From assembly GCF_026125825.1 (NCBI RefSeq), contig NZ_JAHCKK010000040.1:1-39068 (forward strand): 39,068 bases of DNA, read 5' to 3'. How positions within the stretch are numbered: the stretch's first letter is position 1; every line of letters begins with the position of its first letter. Of the stretch, positions 23,650 through 31,499 are shown in pieces. Made by a program: the position numbers and the translations under genes. The DNA comes from Hydrogenophaga sp. (GTDB lineage Bacteria; Pseudomonadota; Gammaproteobacteria; Burkholderiales; Burkholderiaceae_C). Below the pieces are notes generated by a model. The model was not told the DNA's origin and did no database searches. It was given only the letters and a program-made list of their open reading frames with translations.

Positions 23650-23935
23650 CTGTCTTTCCTGTGCCGAGTGAAGGTCGGCTCAGGTCTGGAGTTTACTTAA
23701 TTTACGGATAAATCCTTTGTCGATCTCGCGCAGAAAGGCCAGGAACTCCTGATGCCGGTGGCGCGGCTTGCAGGCCGCCAGCACGGCACCGTTGAGAACG
23801 TTCAAGGCAGCAAACAACGTGGTCGTGCGGTGGCGCTTGTAGTCGTGGGTGACGCCCTCGACGTAGCCCAATCCCATGGGCAGCATCGGCTGCGTGCGCT
23901 CCAGCGCCGTAAGCGTGGCCTCAAGGCCCTATTGA

Positions 23936-24046
23936 CCGGTTCAGATGTCGATGACTCGGCGCAGCAGAGCGAAGCCGACGCGCAGGTCGTGCCGTCGCCC
24001 GGATCGATGCTCGCGGTGCGCTGGTTGATCCGCACGATGGTGACCT
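23936..24046 (-). other. Unidentified coding scrap between two insertion sequences
   Basis: On the minus strand one frame reads VTIVRINQRTASIDPGDG and a neighbouring frame ends RVGFALLRRVIDI-stop. Together they look like the C terminus of a real protein with a frameshift. I do not recognise it. It is bounded by the IS630 remnant and the IS3-family element. Confidence 0.35.
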
Positions 24047-24079
24047 TGCCCCTGTTTCGTGTAGTTCTTAGCCCAACGA

Positions 24080-24949
24080 TTACGCGGCCTTTTTACGCTG
24101 TACCTCGTACCAGCGTTGCTCGTACTGCATGGGACTGAGGTAGCCCAGCGACGAATGCAGCCTGCGGTGATTGTAGAAAGCCATCCAATCCATCACCGCT
24201 TTCCTGGCCTCTTCACGGGTGGCGAATTTGTGACCATGCACGCTGGCTGTTTTCAGCCGCCCCCAGAAGCTTTCAGTCGGTGCATTGTCCCAACAGTTCC
24301 CCTTTCTGCTCATCGATGAGCGCATGCCCCAACCTTTCAACGCGGCCTGGAAGTACCCGCCGTAATACTGGCTGCCCCTATCGCTGTGGAATATCAAACC
24401 GGCCGTTGGGCGCCGACGCCACCACGCCATGGCCAACGCATCTTTGACCAGGCTGGTCTGCATGTGAGGTTGCAGGCTCCAGCCCACCACCTGGCGACCA
24501 AACAGGTCAAGAACAGCGGCCAGGTACAGCCAGCCCTCGTCGGTGGCGATGTAGGTGATGTCGCCACACCAGAGCTGATTGGGAGCCTCGGGGTTGAAGC
24601 GCCGCTGCACCAGGTCGGGCGCCACCGGCAGGTTATGGCGGCTGTCGGTGGTCACCACGAACTTGCGCTTGGTCTTGGCCTTGATGCCGTGCTGTTGCAT
24701 CAACCGACGCACCCGGTCGTTGCCGACCCGAATGCCTCGGGCCAACAGCTCTTTGTGCATGCGGGGCCAGCCATATTCGCCCTTGACCTCGGCGTGGATG
24801 GCCCGCATGTGAGCCAGCAGTGCCTCGTCGCTGTGGCGTCCTGCGGGTCCTGGGCGTTCGGCATCACGGCGGCGCTGCCACGCGAAATAGCCGCTGGCAC
24901 TGAGTTCGAGCACCTGGCAGGACAGACTCACCGGGTACTGTCGTCTCAT
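24080..24949 (-). CDS. IS3-family transposase OrfB (DDE integrase domain)
   Basis: This 289-residue protein has an HTH_21-like region HAEVKGEYGWPRMHKELLAR and the rve catalytic core with Asp in LWCGDITYIAT, Asp in LIFHSDRGSQYYGG and Glu in NAPTESFWGRLK. It ends YNHRRLHSSLGYLSPMQYE. It overlaps the orfA stop by 4 bp (ATGA). The domain looks intact, but without a functional OrfA the element cannot make the normal OrfAB fusion. Confidence 0.92.
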   Translation of the reverse strand: MRRQYPVSLSCQVLELSASGYFAWQRRRDAERPGPAGRHSDEALLAHMRAIHAEVKGEYGWPRMHKELLARGIRVGNDRVRRLMQQHGIKAKTKRKFVVTTDSRHNLPVAPDLVQRRFNPEAPNQLWCGDITYIATDEGWLYLAAVLDLFGRQVVGWSLQPHMQTSLVKDALAMAWWRRRPTAGLIFHSDRGSQYYGGYFQAALKGWGMRSSMSRKGNCWDNAPTESFWGRLKTASVHGHKFATREEARKAVMDWMAFYNHRRLHSSLGYLSPMQYEQRWYEVQRKKAA

Positions 24950-25256
24950 TTGTTGAACCCAGGCGTACCCCGCAGCGTGTCCTGCGCGAAGTACGCCGCG
25001 GCTTTTTTTGCGATGTCTCGCTCCATCCTCAGACGAGCGTTTTCTGCTCTGAGCCGCGCCAGTTCCATCTGCTCTGGCGACACCCTTGCCGCCTTGTCAT
25101 CAGCACCGCTGCGGCTCAGCTCGCCTTTGGCCGACTGGCGCTGGGTATGCCCAGCACCTTCGCCACGACCGCAATAGCCTGCCCAGACCGTACCTGGCGC
25201 ACCGCCTCCAACTTGAACACCTGCGTGTACTGCGCACGCACCTGCTGCTTTGACAT
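24946..25256 (-). pseudogene. IS3-family OrfA, frameshifted by a small deletion
   Basis: From the ATG at 25256 the frame reads SKQQVRAQYTQVFKLEAVRQ, then AVVAKVLGIPSAS, then loses register near 25125. The correct continuation SAKGELSRSGADDKAARVSP, then LARLRAENARLRMERDIAKK is in another frame down to the stop at 24946. The helix-turn-helix linker expected after IPSAS (normally a L-x-N-W-V-R stretch) is missing, which points to a deletion rather than a single-base error. Confidence 0.75.
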
Positions 25257-25318
25257 CTCTCGACTCCCTTGTCGGTATTTTCAACAAGGCCAAGCACTTC
25301 ACTTTTCAGGGGCAACCT

Positions 25319-25560
25319 CAAGGGCGAGTTGGCGTGTCTCGTCGCCTTCGTAGGCTCGATCCCTGAGCAAGTGCACAGGCCTGCTGGTCTTCCCAAGGCT
25401 CTCGATGAGTCGTCGGCGTGGGCGCGTCGTGCGCCTGTCCCGGCGACAGGCAGAGCGTCACGGCCGTTCGAGCATCCGCGGCAACCATATGAACTTGGTG
25501 TTCCATCCACCTCGGGACTTGCCTTGGGCGAAATGGTCTGTCAGCGAAAGCCCATGCGGT
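25319..25560 (-). pseudogene. IS5-family transposase fragment (central part)
   Basis: Across two frames the minus strand reads QGKSRGGWNTKFHMVAADAR, LCLSPGQAHDAP and LLRDRAYEGDETRQLALE, the middle of an IS5-family transposase with one catalytic Asp (RDRAYEGDE). A shift occurs near 25400. It is cut on the left by the IS3-family element. From 25561 to 25669 I see no gene, only the region upstream of the reductase, with a CATATGA motif at 25563. Confidence 0.6.
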
Positions 25561-25669
25561 ATCATATGAGCGCGCCGTTGTGCGAGCGCAGATCGGCCTC
25601 AATGTCGCGCAACTATTCGCGCAAGGTCAACTGGGGGATAGATAGCGTGAAAACGTTGGGACATTACTG

Positions 25670-26893
25670 ATGCTGAATAAAAATCTAAACGCCATTGTCG
25701 TCGTCGGTGCCGGCTTGGCCTCCGTCTCCTTTGTGGCCGAACTGCGCCAGGCGGGCTACCAGGGGCTGATCACCGTAGTCGGCGACGAGGCCGAGCTGCC
25801 TTACGACCGACCGCCCTTGTCCAAGGACTTCATGGGCCATGGCGACGCCGAGAAGATCCGCCTTGACTGCAAGCGCGCGCCTGAGGTCGAATGGCTGCTG
25901 GGCGTCACGGCGCAGTCGTTCGACCCGCAGGCACACACGGTGGCGCTGTCGGACGGGCGCACCCTTCCCTATGGCACGCTGGTGCTGGCCACGGGTGCAG
26001 CGCCGCGCGCGCTACCGACCTTGCAGGGCGCCACCATGCCGGTACATACGCTGCGCACGCTGGAAGATGCGCGGCGCATCCAGGCCGGGCTGCGCCCGCA
26101 GTCGCGACTTTTGATCGTAGGCGGCGGTGTGATCGGGCTCGAACTCGCCGCCACGGCGCGCACTGCTGGTGTCCACGTGAGCCTTGTCGAAACTCAGCCG
26201 CGCCTCATGAGCCGCGCTGCACCGGCCACGCTGGCCGACTTCGTCGCGCGCTACCACGCGGCGCAAGGGGTCGATCTGCGCTTTGAGCGCAGCGTCACGG
26301 GCTCCGTCGATGGCGTGGTGCTGCTCGACGATGGCACGCGCATCGCGGCCGACATGGTGGTTGTGGGCATAGGCGTGTTGGCCAACGACGCGCTTGCGCG
26401 CGCAGCCGGGCTGGCCTGCGACGACGGCATCTTCGTCGATGCCTATGGGCGTACCACCTGTCCCGACGTCTATGCTCTTGGCGACGTAACGCGCCAGCGC
26501 AACCCTCTAAGCGGGCGTTTCGAGCGGATCGAAACCTGGTCGAACGCGCAGAACCAGGGCATCGCGGTGGCGCGCCACTTGGTCGATCCAGCCGCGCCTG
26601 GATTTGCCGAGTTGCCGTGGTATTGGTCCGACCAGGGGGCACTGCGCATCCAGGTGGCGGGGCTTGCAAGTGGTGACGAGGAAATCGTGCGTGGCGAACT
26701 CTCACTCGACGCCCCCAAGTTCACGCTCATCGAGCTGCAAAAAGGCCGCATTGTGGGCGCGACCTGCGTGAACAACGCGCGCGACTTCGCACCGCTGCGG
26801 CGCCTGCTCGCGGTCGGCGCCCAGCCCGACCGCGCCGCGCTCGCCGACCCGGCCACCGACTTGCGCAAGCTCGCTGCCGCCGTTGCCGCGTGA
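25670..26893 (+). CDS. Ferredoxin reductase component of a ring-hydroxylating dioxygenase (FAD/NADH)
   Basis: This 407-residue flavoprotein is of the BphA4/TodA class. The FAD-binding dinucleotide fold is [17 protein letters not shown] (9-25), the NAD-binding fold is [16 protein letters not shown], and the FAD-contacting motif is [11 protein letters not shown]. It ends with the reductase C-terminal domain ([18 protein letters not shown] onward). It would take electrons from NADH to the Rieske ferredoxin at 1545-1934. It is on the opposite strand from the oxygenase genes and separated from them by the IS belt, so it must have its own promoter. The ribosome site is weak. It is the only reductase gene in the window suited to the oxygenase. 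Confidence 0.92.
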
Positions 26894-26929
26894 GTGCCTG
26901 CGTATGACGCGCGCATAGCTCAGAGAAAG

Positions 26930-26947
26930 GCCGTGCCCCTGCACGGC
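26930..26947. terminator. Stem-loop downstream of the reductase gene
   Basis: GCCGTGC-CCCT-GCACGGC forms a perfect 7-bp stem 36 bp after the reductase stop. No T run follows, so it may be a weak terminator or RNA-stabilising hairpin. The rest of 26894-27066 shows nothing recognisable. Confidence 0.35.
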
Positions 26948-27066
26948 ACGGCTCGGTGTGTCAAGAATGCGCATGCCCCGCAGTCGTAGTCGTAATCTCG
27001 CGTGTCCTTGCGCGCATTGATGGTGGCTCTCAGTTGAGCGCAGGAAGAGCCGCTGGTGTGGGCCAG

Positions 27067-27165
27067 TGACCCTGACCCAGGTTTTCGTACCGTTTCGTAA
27101 CATCGACCAGCATGATCAAGGCCCGAATTGTGCCAGGAGCATGTCCTGAAGAAGAGCAAGTTCAC
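27067..27165 (+). mobile_element. Left-end fragment of an IS3-family element (copy B)
   Basis: It begins TGACCCTGACCCAGG and continues with blocks shared with copy A at 20405 (AGGCCCGAA, then GGAGCATGTC, then GAAGA-AGCAAGTTCAC). It encodes only KKSKFTE before being cut. It has the same orientation as copy A, and the two ends bracket 6.7 kb that includes the GntR and reductase genes. Confidence 0.55.
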
Positions 27166-27168
27166 TGA

Positions 27169-27339
27169 GGTGTACTCAGTAATGACGAAGGACTTCTGTT
27201 CGCCGAAGCGACGGCGCTCTTTGTAGCGTTAGATCCCGCGAAATTCGGAAAGCTGGCCGAGAATGCTTCTCGCGTGTTCGGATCGACCGGTACACCCCCA
27301 GGTAATTTGGATCACTCAGCCAGCGAACCATCGGCTTAA
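27169..27339 (+). pseudogene. C-terminal scrap of an unidentified protein
   Basis: A 56-codon open frame after the IS fragment reads DEGLLFAEATALFVALDPAK, then FGKLAENASRVFGSTGTPPG, and ends SEPSA-stop. Codon use is reasonable but less GC-biased than the neighbours. It has no start of its own and looks like the tail of a larger gene cut by copy B. I do not recognise the family. Confidence 0.35.
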
Positions 27340-27555
27340 GCTGCACTGAGCGATGTAGTCGTCTGGCCCCACTCGCTCTCTCTTGCGCCCTTGGGTTGCC
27401 TCGAAGGACGCTTCGGGCTACAAGCCGGTCTGGCTGGGTGAGTCTCGGGGAACGGTGGGAACAGCGGGGGGGACGGTTTTCTTACCCCGTGTCGCGCGGA
27501 CTCTCCCTCGGTTGCGCCCTCTGGCGCAGGAAGGCGGGATGAGGGTTATCCTGCG

Positions 27556-27620
27556 TGCTATACTCCACCACCAAGATTCAGCGCCCCAGCACCTTTCCAG
27601 GTTCTGGGGCGTTTTGCTTT
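27556..27620 (+). ncRNA. Putative short transcript: extended -10 promoter and terminator hairpin
   Basis: An extended -10 motif, TGCTATACT (27556-27564), is followed by about 17 nt and then by a stem CGCCCCAG/CTGGGGCG (27582-27611, with inner ACC/GGT pairs) and TTTTGCTTT. The unit would give a transcript of only about 45 nt. A near-identical promoter motif precedes the RNA candidate at 29847. In the rest of 27340-27693 I see no gene. Confidence 0.35.
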
Positions 27621-27693
27621 GGGTTCGCCTTCCTCCGGGTGGTCGCTGCATCAATCGCCTGCGTGACGGCCTGGCGTCGTCGTGTCAGGGCCC

Positions 27694-28468
27694 CTAGGGG
27701 CTCACGCCACTGAACGCATCTTCATCCACCGTCAAGTCGCACTGCACGCCGCGCCCATACACCAGAGGGCCATGTCCTGGCAGTCGGCGGGTCACTGGCG
27801 TGATGCGGCTGCCGATCAAACCGTCCACCTGCCGGCTGGCAACGGGATCGTCCATGCCCAGAAACAGGCGCAGCATGTCCCGCAGGGCCTGCGCGCCCTG
27901 GCGCACATCCATGTCCATCAGCGGCAAGTGGTTGAAGTTGAGCTGGCGGATCAGGCGCCACGTCATCTCGCCCTGGGCGAAGGGAGGGCGCGGTGGGCTG
28001 GGGGGCCGCACCAGACCAATGGCACCGACCGGCAACGAGGCCTTCACGCTCAAGTCCGAACGGCCGTTGCGCGGCACCAGGCGGGGCAGGTCTCGATGCG
28101 GTCGGTCCGCCGCTCAAACAGGTTGACCACCGGGGTGCAGAACAAGGCGAACTGGTCTTCATCGACCAGGCCCCGCAACCGGGTCGTGTCCTGTGTCAGC
28201 AGCACCACCACTTCGGCCTCCTTGCCCTGGATGCGCGACAGCCCTGGCGCCAGCTCCCGCAACGCCAGAAAGTAGAAGCGGCTGGGACAGGCGAAGTACT
28301 CGTGCAGCAGGTTGTGGCCATGCCAGGTGTTCCAGGCCTGCGGCAGCAGGCCCTGGTCGCTGCCCAGGCCTTCGTGCACCAGGGCATCCTGCGTCACCAC
28401 ATGCGGATGCTCGGCCATGCGGCCGGGCACGCCGGTGGCGGACCCGCTGATGACACGTCCGTCATGGT
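27694..28468 (-). pseudogene. tssF: Type VI secretion baseplate protein TssF, several deletions
   Basis: The upstream piece (about 28440-28085) encodes HNLLHEYFACPSRFYFLALR, SRIQGKEAEVVVLLTQDTTR and LFCTPVVNLFERRTDRIE. After a frame change near 28080 the downstream piece encodes PRPPFAQGEMTWRLIRQLNF and DVRQGAQALRDMLRLFLGMD, then ends EDAFSGVSP-stop. TssF forms the baseplate wedge with TssG and TssK. Here the N-terminal half is gone (fused to hcp), an internal block is missing at the frame change, and the last 25 or so residues are lost at 27694. It cannot make a functional TssF. Confidence 0.8.
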
Positions 28469-28625
28469 CGGTGGCCTTGCCGGACCCGCCCCCCGAGCCC
28501 TGTTGCATGTTGGCTTCCTGGAGGACCTGCCATTCCCAGCTGCCAACATCGATTTCGTTCTTGTGGGCAGCGTCCTGGCTTTCACCATCGATACCAGCGA
28601 TTTTCAGAAAGATGTCTTGTGCCAT
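28469..28625 (-). pseudogene. hcp: Type VI secretion tube protein Hcp (TssD), N-terminal 52 residues only
   Basis: The start at 28625 has a good AAGGAGT 6 nt upstream. The frame reads AQDIFLKIAGIDGESQDAAH, then VGSWEWQVLQEANMQQGSGG, then GKAT, a clear Hcp start. It then passes in frame straight into TssF sequence at about 28469. About two thirds of Hcp and the gene normally between hcp and tssF (tssE) are missing. A chimeric Hcp-TssF peptide could be made but should not form tube rings. Confidence 0.8.
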
Positions 28626-28699
28626 GTATTGACTCCTTGAAGTGAGGTTGAGAAAGGGGAAAAAATGGGTGTGAGAACGGCCTGGGCTGCGGGTGCCGC

Positions 28700-28862
28700 T
28701 CAGGCTGCTGCCTTGACTGATGGCAGCTTGGCAACCAGCCGCAGGCTCACGGTCAGGCCTTCGAGCTGGAAATGGGGGCGCAGAAAGAACTTGGCGCTGT
28801 AGTAGCCTGGGTTGCCTTCCACGTCCTGCACCACCACCTCGGCCGCGGCCAAGGGACGGCGC
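28700..28862 (-). pseudogene. tssC: Type VI secretion sheath protein TssC, last 54 residues only
   Basis: The frame reads RPLAAAEVVVQDVEGNPGYY, then FFLRPHFQLEGLTVSLRLVA, and ends LPSVKAAA-stop, the conserved C terminus of TssC (VipB/ImpC), which packs the contractile sheath. Upstream of about 28862 the sequence becomes the plus-strand tssA gene. It lies 74 bp upstream of hcp, the usual tssBC-hcp order. Confidence 0.8.
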
Positions 28863-29823
28863 AGCGCCCCTGGCCCCGCAGAGCGAGGTGCAATACGGCA
28901 GTTTTTCGTCCCGGCCCGAGGCACCCGACTGGGCCGAGGTCGAGCGCGATGCACGCCGCCTGCTGTTGCGCAGCAAGGACATCGGGGTGCTGGTGTGGTT
29001 CACGCGAGCGCGTTGCCGCCTGGCGGGCGCGGCCGGCCTGCTGGAGGGCCTGCTCACGCTCCAGGCGGTGTTGCAGGCCTACCCAGAACAGGTGCATCCG
29101 CAGGTGATGCTCGATGGCGTGCCGGATCCCGCGGTGCGGGCCAACGCCCTGGCGGCCCTGTGCGATCCGGACGGTCTGCTGGGGGACGTGCGCGACGTCG
29201 TGGTCAGCGCCGGCACCGCGTTTCGCCTGACGGTGCGCGACGTGGAACGGGCCTTCGCCGTGCCCCGGCCGCCCTACGCCCCCGAGCCCGAAGGTGTGAA
29301 GCGCCAGCTGGCGGATCTGCACGTCAAAGGCGATGGCGCCTTGCGCGCCTTGCTCGCCTGTGGCAACGCGGTGCTGGGTATCGACCATTGGAGCCAGGGT
29401 GCATTCGGAGACGACGCGCCTCACCTGGGGCCGTTGATGCACCTGCTCGGTGGCATGGCCGCTTTCGCCGCCGTGCCCTCGCGCGGCGAGAAGCTGCAGA
29501 TCGAAGAGGTCGAGGCCGGCGCAGGCAGACAGGGGCCGCCGCCCGGGTCCGCGGTGGCGCAGCCGGTTGACCTCGGCGATGCCCGGGGCGTGGGACCACC
29601 TGCCTTGCCTGCCGCGGTGGCGACCCATGCGCACATCGCGCAGGAGCGCGAGCAGATCCGTGCCCTGCTGCGCCAGATCCGGCATTGGGTCGAACACCAC
29701 GAGCCGAGCAGCCCCGTCACGATCCTGCTGAAGCAGGCGGATCGCATGTGGGGCAGGCGCTTCGCGGAGGTGGCGCACATGATCCCCCCCGATCTGATGC
29801 AAGCCTGGGATCGGGACGACTGA
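28863..29823 (+). pseudogene. tssA: Type VI secretion protein TssA, 5'-truncated
   Basis: From about 28880 the plus frame encodes the ImpA N-terminal domain: EVQYGSFSSRPEAPDWAEVE, RRLLLRSKDIGVLVWFTRAR and VLQAYPEQVHPQVMLDG. It then has a linker and the short C-terminal end RQIRHWVEHHEPSSPVTILL, then PPDLMQAWDRDD. TssA organises baseplate and sheath assembly. The first 50 or so residues and the start codon are absent, because the gene begins inside the tssC join. The open frame further upstream is antisense tssC. Everything after the join looks intact. Confidence 0.82.
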
Positions 29824-29831
29824 GGCCCGGG

Positions 29832-29921
29832 TGCTACACTCCAGCCCTCTCTGATCTGAAGAGGATTCGACCGAATCCATCAGATGTCGCAAAAGCCCAT
29901 CCCTCGCGCGATGGGCTTTTT
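29832..29921 (+). ncRNA. Putative small RNA with its own promoter and terminator
   Basis: An extended -10 motif, TGCTACACT (29832-29840), is followed by a structured region. The outer stem is CTGAT/ATCAG (29851-29855 with 29879-29883) around GGATTC-GACC-GAATCC (29863-29878). A strong rho-independent terminator follows: AAAAGCCCAT, a 10-nt loop, then ATGGGCTTTT (29891-29920). The predicted RNA is about 75 nt, starting near 29847. It lies between the tssA remnant and a small gene. Confidence 0.5.
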
Positions 29922-29988
29922 CATTTCTGGGTTCCGCCTTTCACCGCGCTGCGGTCGAAGCCAGCCCCATTCCCCTTCTGGAGATCCC

Positions 29989-30387
29989 ATGCCTGTTGTG
30001 ACCCCGGCGCTTGTGCGCAACGACGAGCTGTTGAGCCGTTTCACCCAGGGCCTCGTGACCCGCACACTGGCGCATGTGGCTGAAGAGGCCCGGCTGGACG
30101 GCGAGAGCCTGAAGAACGCCGTGGACCGGTACGAGATCGACTACGCCTGGCACGTGCTCGGCTCCGACCGGCTTCGGGAGGCGGTGCTCTGTGCGCTGGA
30201 AGCGCGGCTCGGCCACCCGGCCGATGCGGGGCAACAGGCGGCTGTGCGCGAGCTGCTGCAATCGGCCGCCGCCGCGCAGCCCAGCGATGCGCTCATGAGC
30301 TTCGACAACGATGTGCCGGCGCACCTGAGCCAGTTGCTGGTGGGCGTGCCCGATGCCGCCGGGGCGCTGGCCCGGGAAACCGCCTGA
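29989..30387 (+). CDS. Hypothetical protein, 132 aa
   Basis: The start at 29989 is preceded by GGAG 6 nt upstream. The protein is helical and acidic, with no signal or membrane segment: VTPALVRNDELLSRFTQGLV, VAEEARLDGESLKNAVDRYE, then a Gln/Ala-rich middle and DNDVPAHLSQLLVGVPDAAG. I do not recognise the family. Codon use is strongly GC-biased, so the gene is real. It follows the small-RNA candidate. Confidence 0.65.
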   Translation: MPVVTPALVRNDELLSRFTQGLVTRTLAHVAEEARLDGESLKNAVDRYEIDYAWHVLGSDRLREAVLCALEARLGHPADAGQQAAVRELLQSAAAAQPSDALMSFDNDVPAHLSQLLVGVPDAAGALARETA

Positions 30388-30392
30388 ACGCA

Positions 30393-30417
30393 ATACCGCA
30401 CCTCCTGCGTGCGATAT
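30393..30417. repeat. Imperfect inverted repeat just after the hypothetical gene
   Basis: ATACCGCAC and GTGCGATAT (8 of 9 pairs) flank a 7-nt loop, beginning 6 bp after the stop codon. There is no T run, so it may be a weak terminator or a protein site. Confidence 0.35.
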
Positions 30418-30618
30418 GGGGGCGCCACTAACATCCCTGCGTTGACCACCACCGGTCGTCCAGCGGAGCTTTCGTTTCTTCATGCCGGGTGCGCCCTTTC
30501 AGACTCGCCCGCGCCACCTTGTCGATGGCGCTGGCCTGCGCGCGCCCGCCGCACACCGCCGATGCCCTCGTCGGCCGCGCCGCCATGCCCGTGGGCCTCT
30601 GGCCGCACATTCGTTTCG

Positions 30619-30645
30619 CGTTGACCTGAGCGTGACAGGTCAACG
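30619..30645. repeat. Perfect inverted repeat CGTTGACCTG / CAGGTCAACG
   Basis: Ten-base arms are separated by AGCGTGA. It lies in the 397-bp gene-free stretch 30388-30784, which otherwise shows no gene, and about 140 bp upstream of the acetyltransferase-like gene. It may be an operator or an RNA hairpin. Confidence 0.45.
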
Positions 30646-30784
30646 CCCGCGGCGCATCGAGGCCTGCGGCTAGCCCGCGGCCCAAGCCCCCCTCCACGCA
30701 CCCGCCGTCCGGCCTTCCTCGCCAAGGCCGTTCCACGCCCGCGCTCGCGCGCGGCCGTGCCTGCACGTCTGGAGTTGTCCGTCC

Positions 30785-31429
30785 ATGGTTCTCACCCTAA
30801 CGCATTCGTCTTTCTGGTCGTTCGCGCCACCCGCGTGGTGGCGCCGGTGCACGGAGTTGCGCATCGATGTGGAGCGCCCCAGCCAGCCCATGGAGGACGC
30901 CTTCGGTTCGATCTACGACCGCATCCACCGGCCCGGCGACCGGCTGCATGGCATTCCTTCCATCCCGCTGAACGACCCGGACCTCGTGGTGCGCTACCGC
31001 GAGGCCGATGGCGAGTTCTATGTGTATGTGGAAGACGTGCGGCACCGCCGGCTGGCGGGCTACACGGTGTTCAACCGCCTCATCGAAGTCAACCGCGCGG
31101 CCGACCGCGTGGTGCGCGCGCCCCACTCCAGCTACGGGGAGGCCTACCAGCGCCGTGGGCTGGCCAGCGCCATCTACCGCTGGGGCCTGGGCGCGGGCCT
31201 GTGCCTGGTCACGGGCGCGCGGCAGTCACCCGGTGCGCACGCGCTGTGGCGTTCGCTCGCGCGCGACCACGAGCTCGGCTGTGTGCGCCTGCGCGACAAG
31301 AACCTGACGTACCTGGGCCCTGAGGTGGCGCCAGCGGTGATGGACGACTTGCACACGCGCATGTTGTTGCTCGGCAGCGGCTGGACGCTGGCGCGTTTCG
31401 CCGCCGCAACCGGCATGCGCGGTGTCTGA
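30785..31429 (+). CDS. GNAT-like acetyltransferase-family protein, 214 aa
   Basis: The C-terminal half has GNAT-like elements: FYVYVEDVRHRRLAGYTVFN (beta strands), the acyl-CoA loop-like YQRRGLASAIYRWGL (Q/R-x-x-G-x-A) and ARQSPGAHALWRSLAR. The N-terminal part is not familiar. The start is uncertain: the ATG at 30785 has no good ribosome site, and a later one at 30890 (MEDAFGSIYD) is possible. The motif is degenerate, so acetyltransferase activity is a tentative assignment. It converges on the small secreted-protein gene. Confidence 0.55.
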   Translation: MVLTLTHSSFWSFAPPAWWRRCTELRIDVERPSQPMEDAFGSIYDRIHRPGDRLHGIPSIPLNDPDLVVRYREADGEFYVYVEDVRHRRLAGYTVFNRLIEVNRAADRVVRAPHSSYGEAYQRRGLASAIYRWGLGAGLCLVTGARQSPGAHALWRSLARDHELGCVRLRDKNLTYLGPEVAPAVMDDLHTRMLLLGSGWTLARFAAATGMRGV

Positions 31430-31499
31430 GCGGTCGTCAGTGCAGGGCGGGCGCCTGCTGCAGCTGGCGGCCGCCCCGGGGCCTTGATGCGCCGCCGGC

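Larger units (their letters stand above)
22781..23715 (-). mobile_element. IS5-family insertion sequence (IS427-like), apparently complete
   Basis: The 935-bp element has perfect 16-bp terminal inverted repeats, GGATTTATCCGTAAAT at 22781-22796 and its complement at 23700-23715. A TTT triplet flanks both sides, a possible 3-bp target duplication. It holds two overlapping transposase frames and sits inside an IS630-family transposase gene. Confidence 0.85.
22606..23935 (-). pseudogene. IS630-family transposase gene, split by an IS5-family insertion and frameshifted
   Basis: The N-proximal piece (about 23935-23716) encodes ALERTQPMLPMGLGYVEG, THDYKRH and CKPRHRHQEFLAFLREID. The C-proximal piece (22780-22606) encodes KAVPAELDIHCICDNYTTHS, and then, after one extra C that shifts the frame, TYSSWFNQVERFFALITDKA. 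The two halves meet exactly at the ends of the IS5-family element 22781-23715. The start of the transposase and its last 60 or so residues are also missing. The catalytic region is broken at three points, so it is inactive. Confidence 0.75.
24047..25314 (-). mobile_element. IS3-family insertion sequence with ACCT target duplication
   Basis: The 1268-bp element starts TGCCCCTG and ends CAGGGGCA. The ends are imperfect inverted repeats over about 30 bp (TGCCCCTG, GTG, AGT, CTT, GCC blocks match). ACCT directly precedes 24047 and directly follows 25314, a typical 4-bp target duplication. It carries orfB intact and orfA damaged. It lies in the join between an IS5-type transposase fragment and an unidentified scrap. 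Confidence 0.85.
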
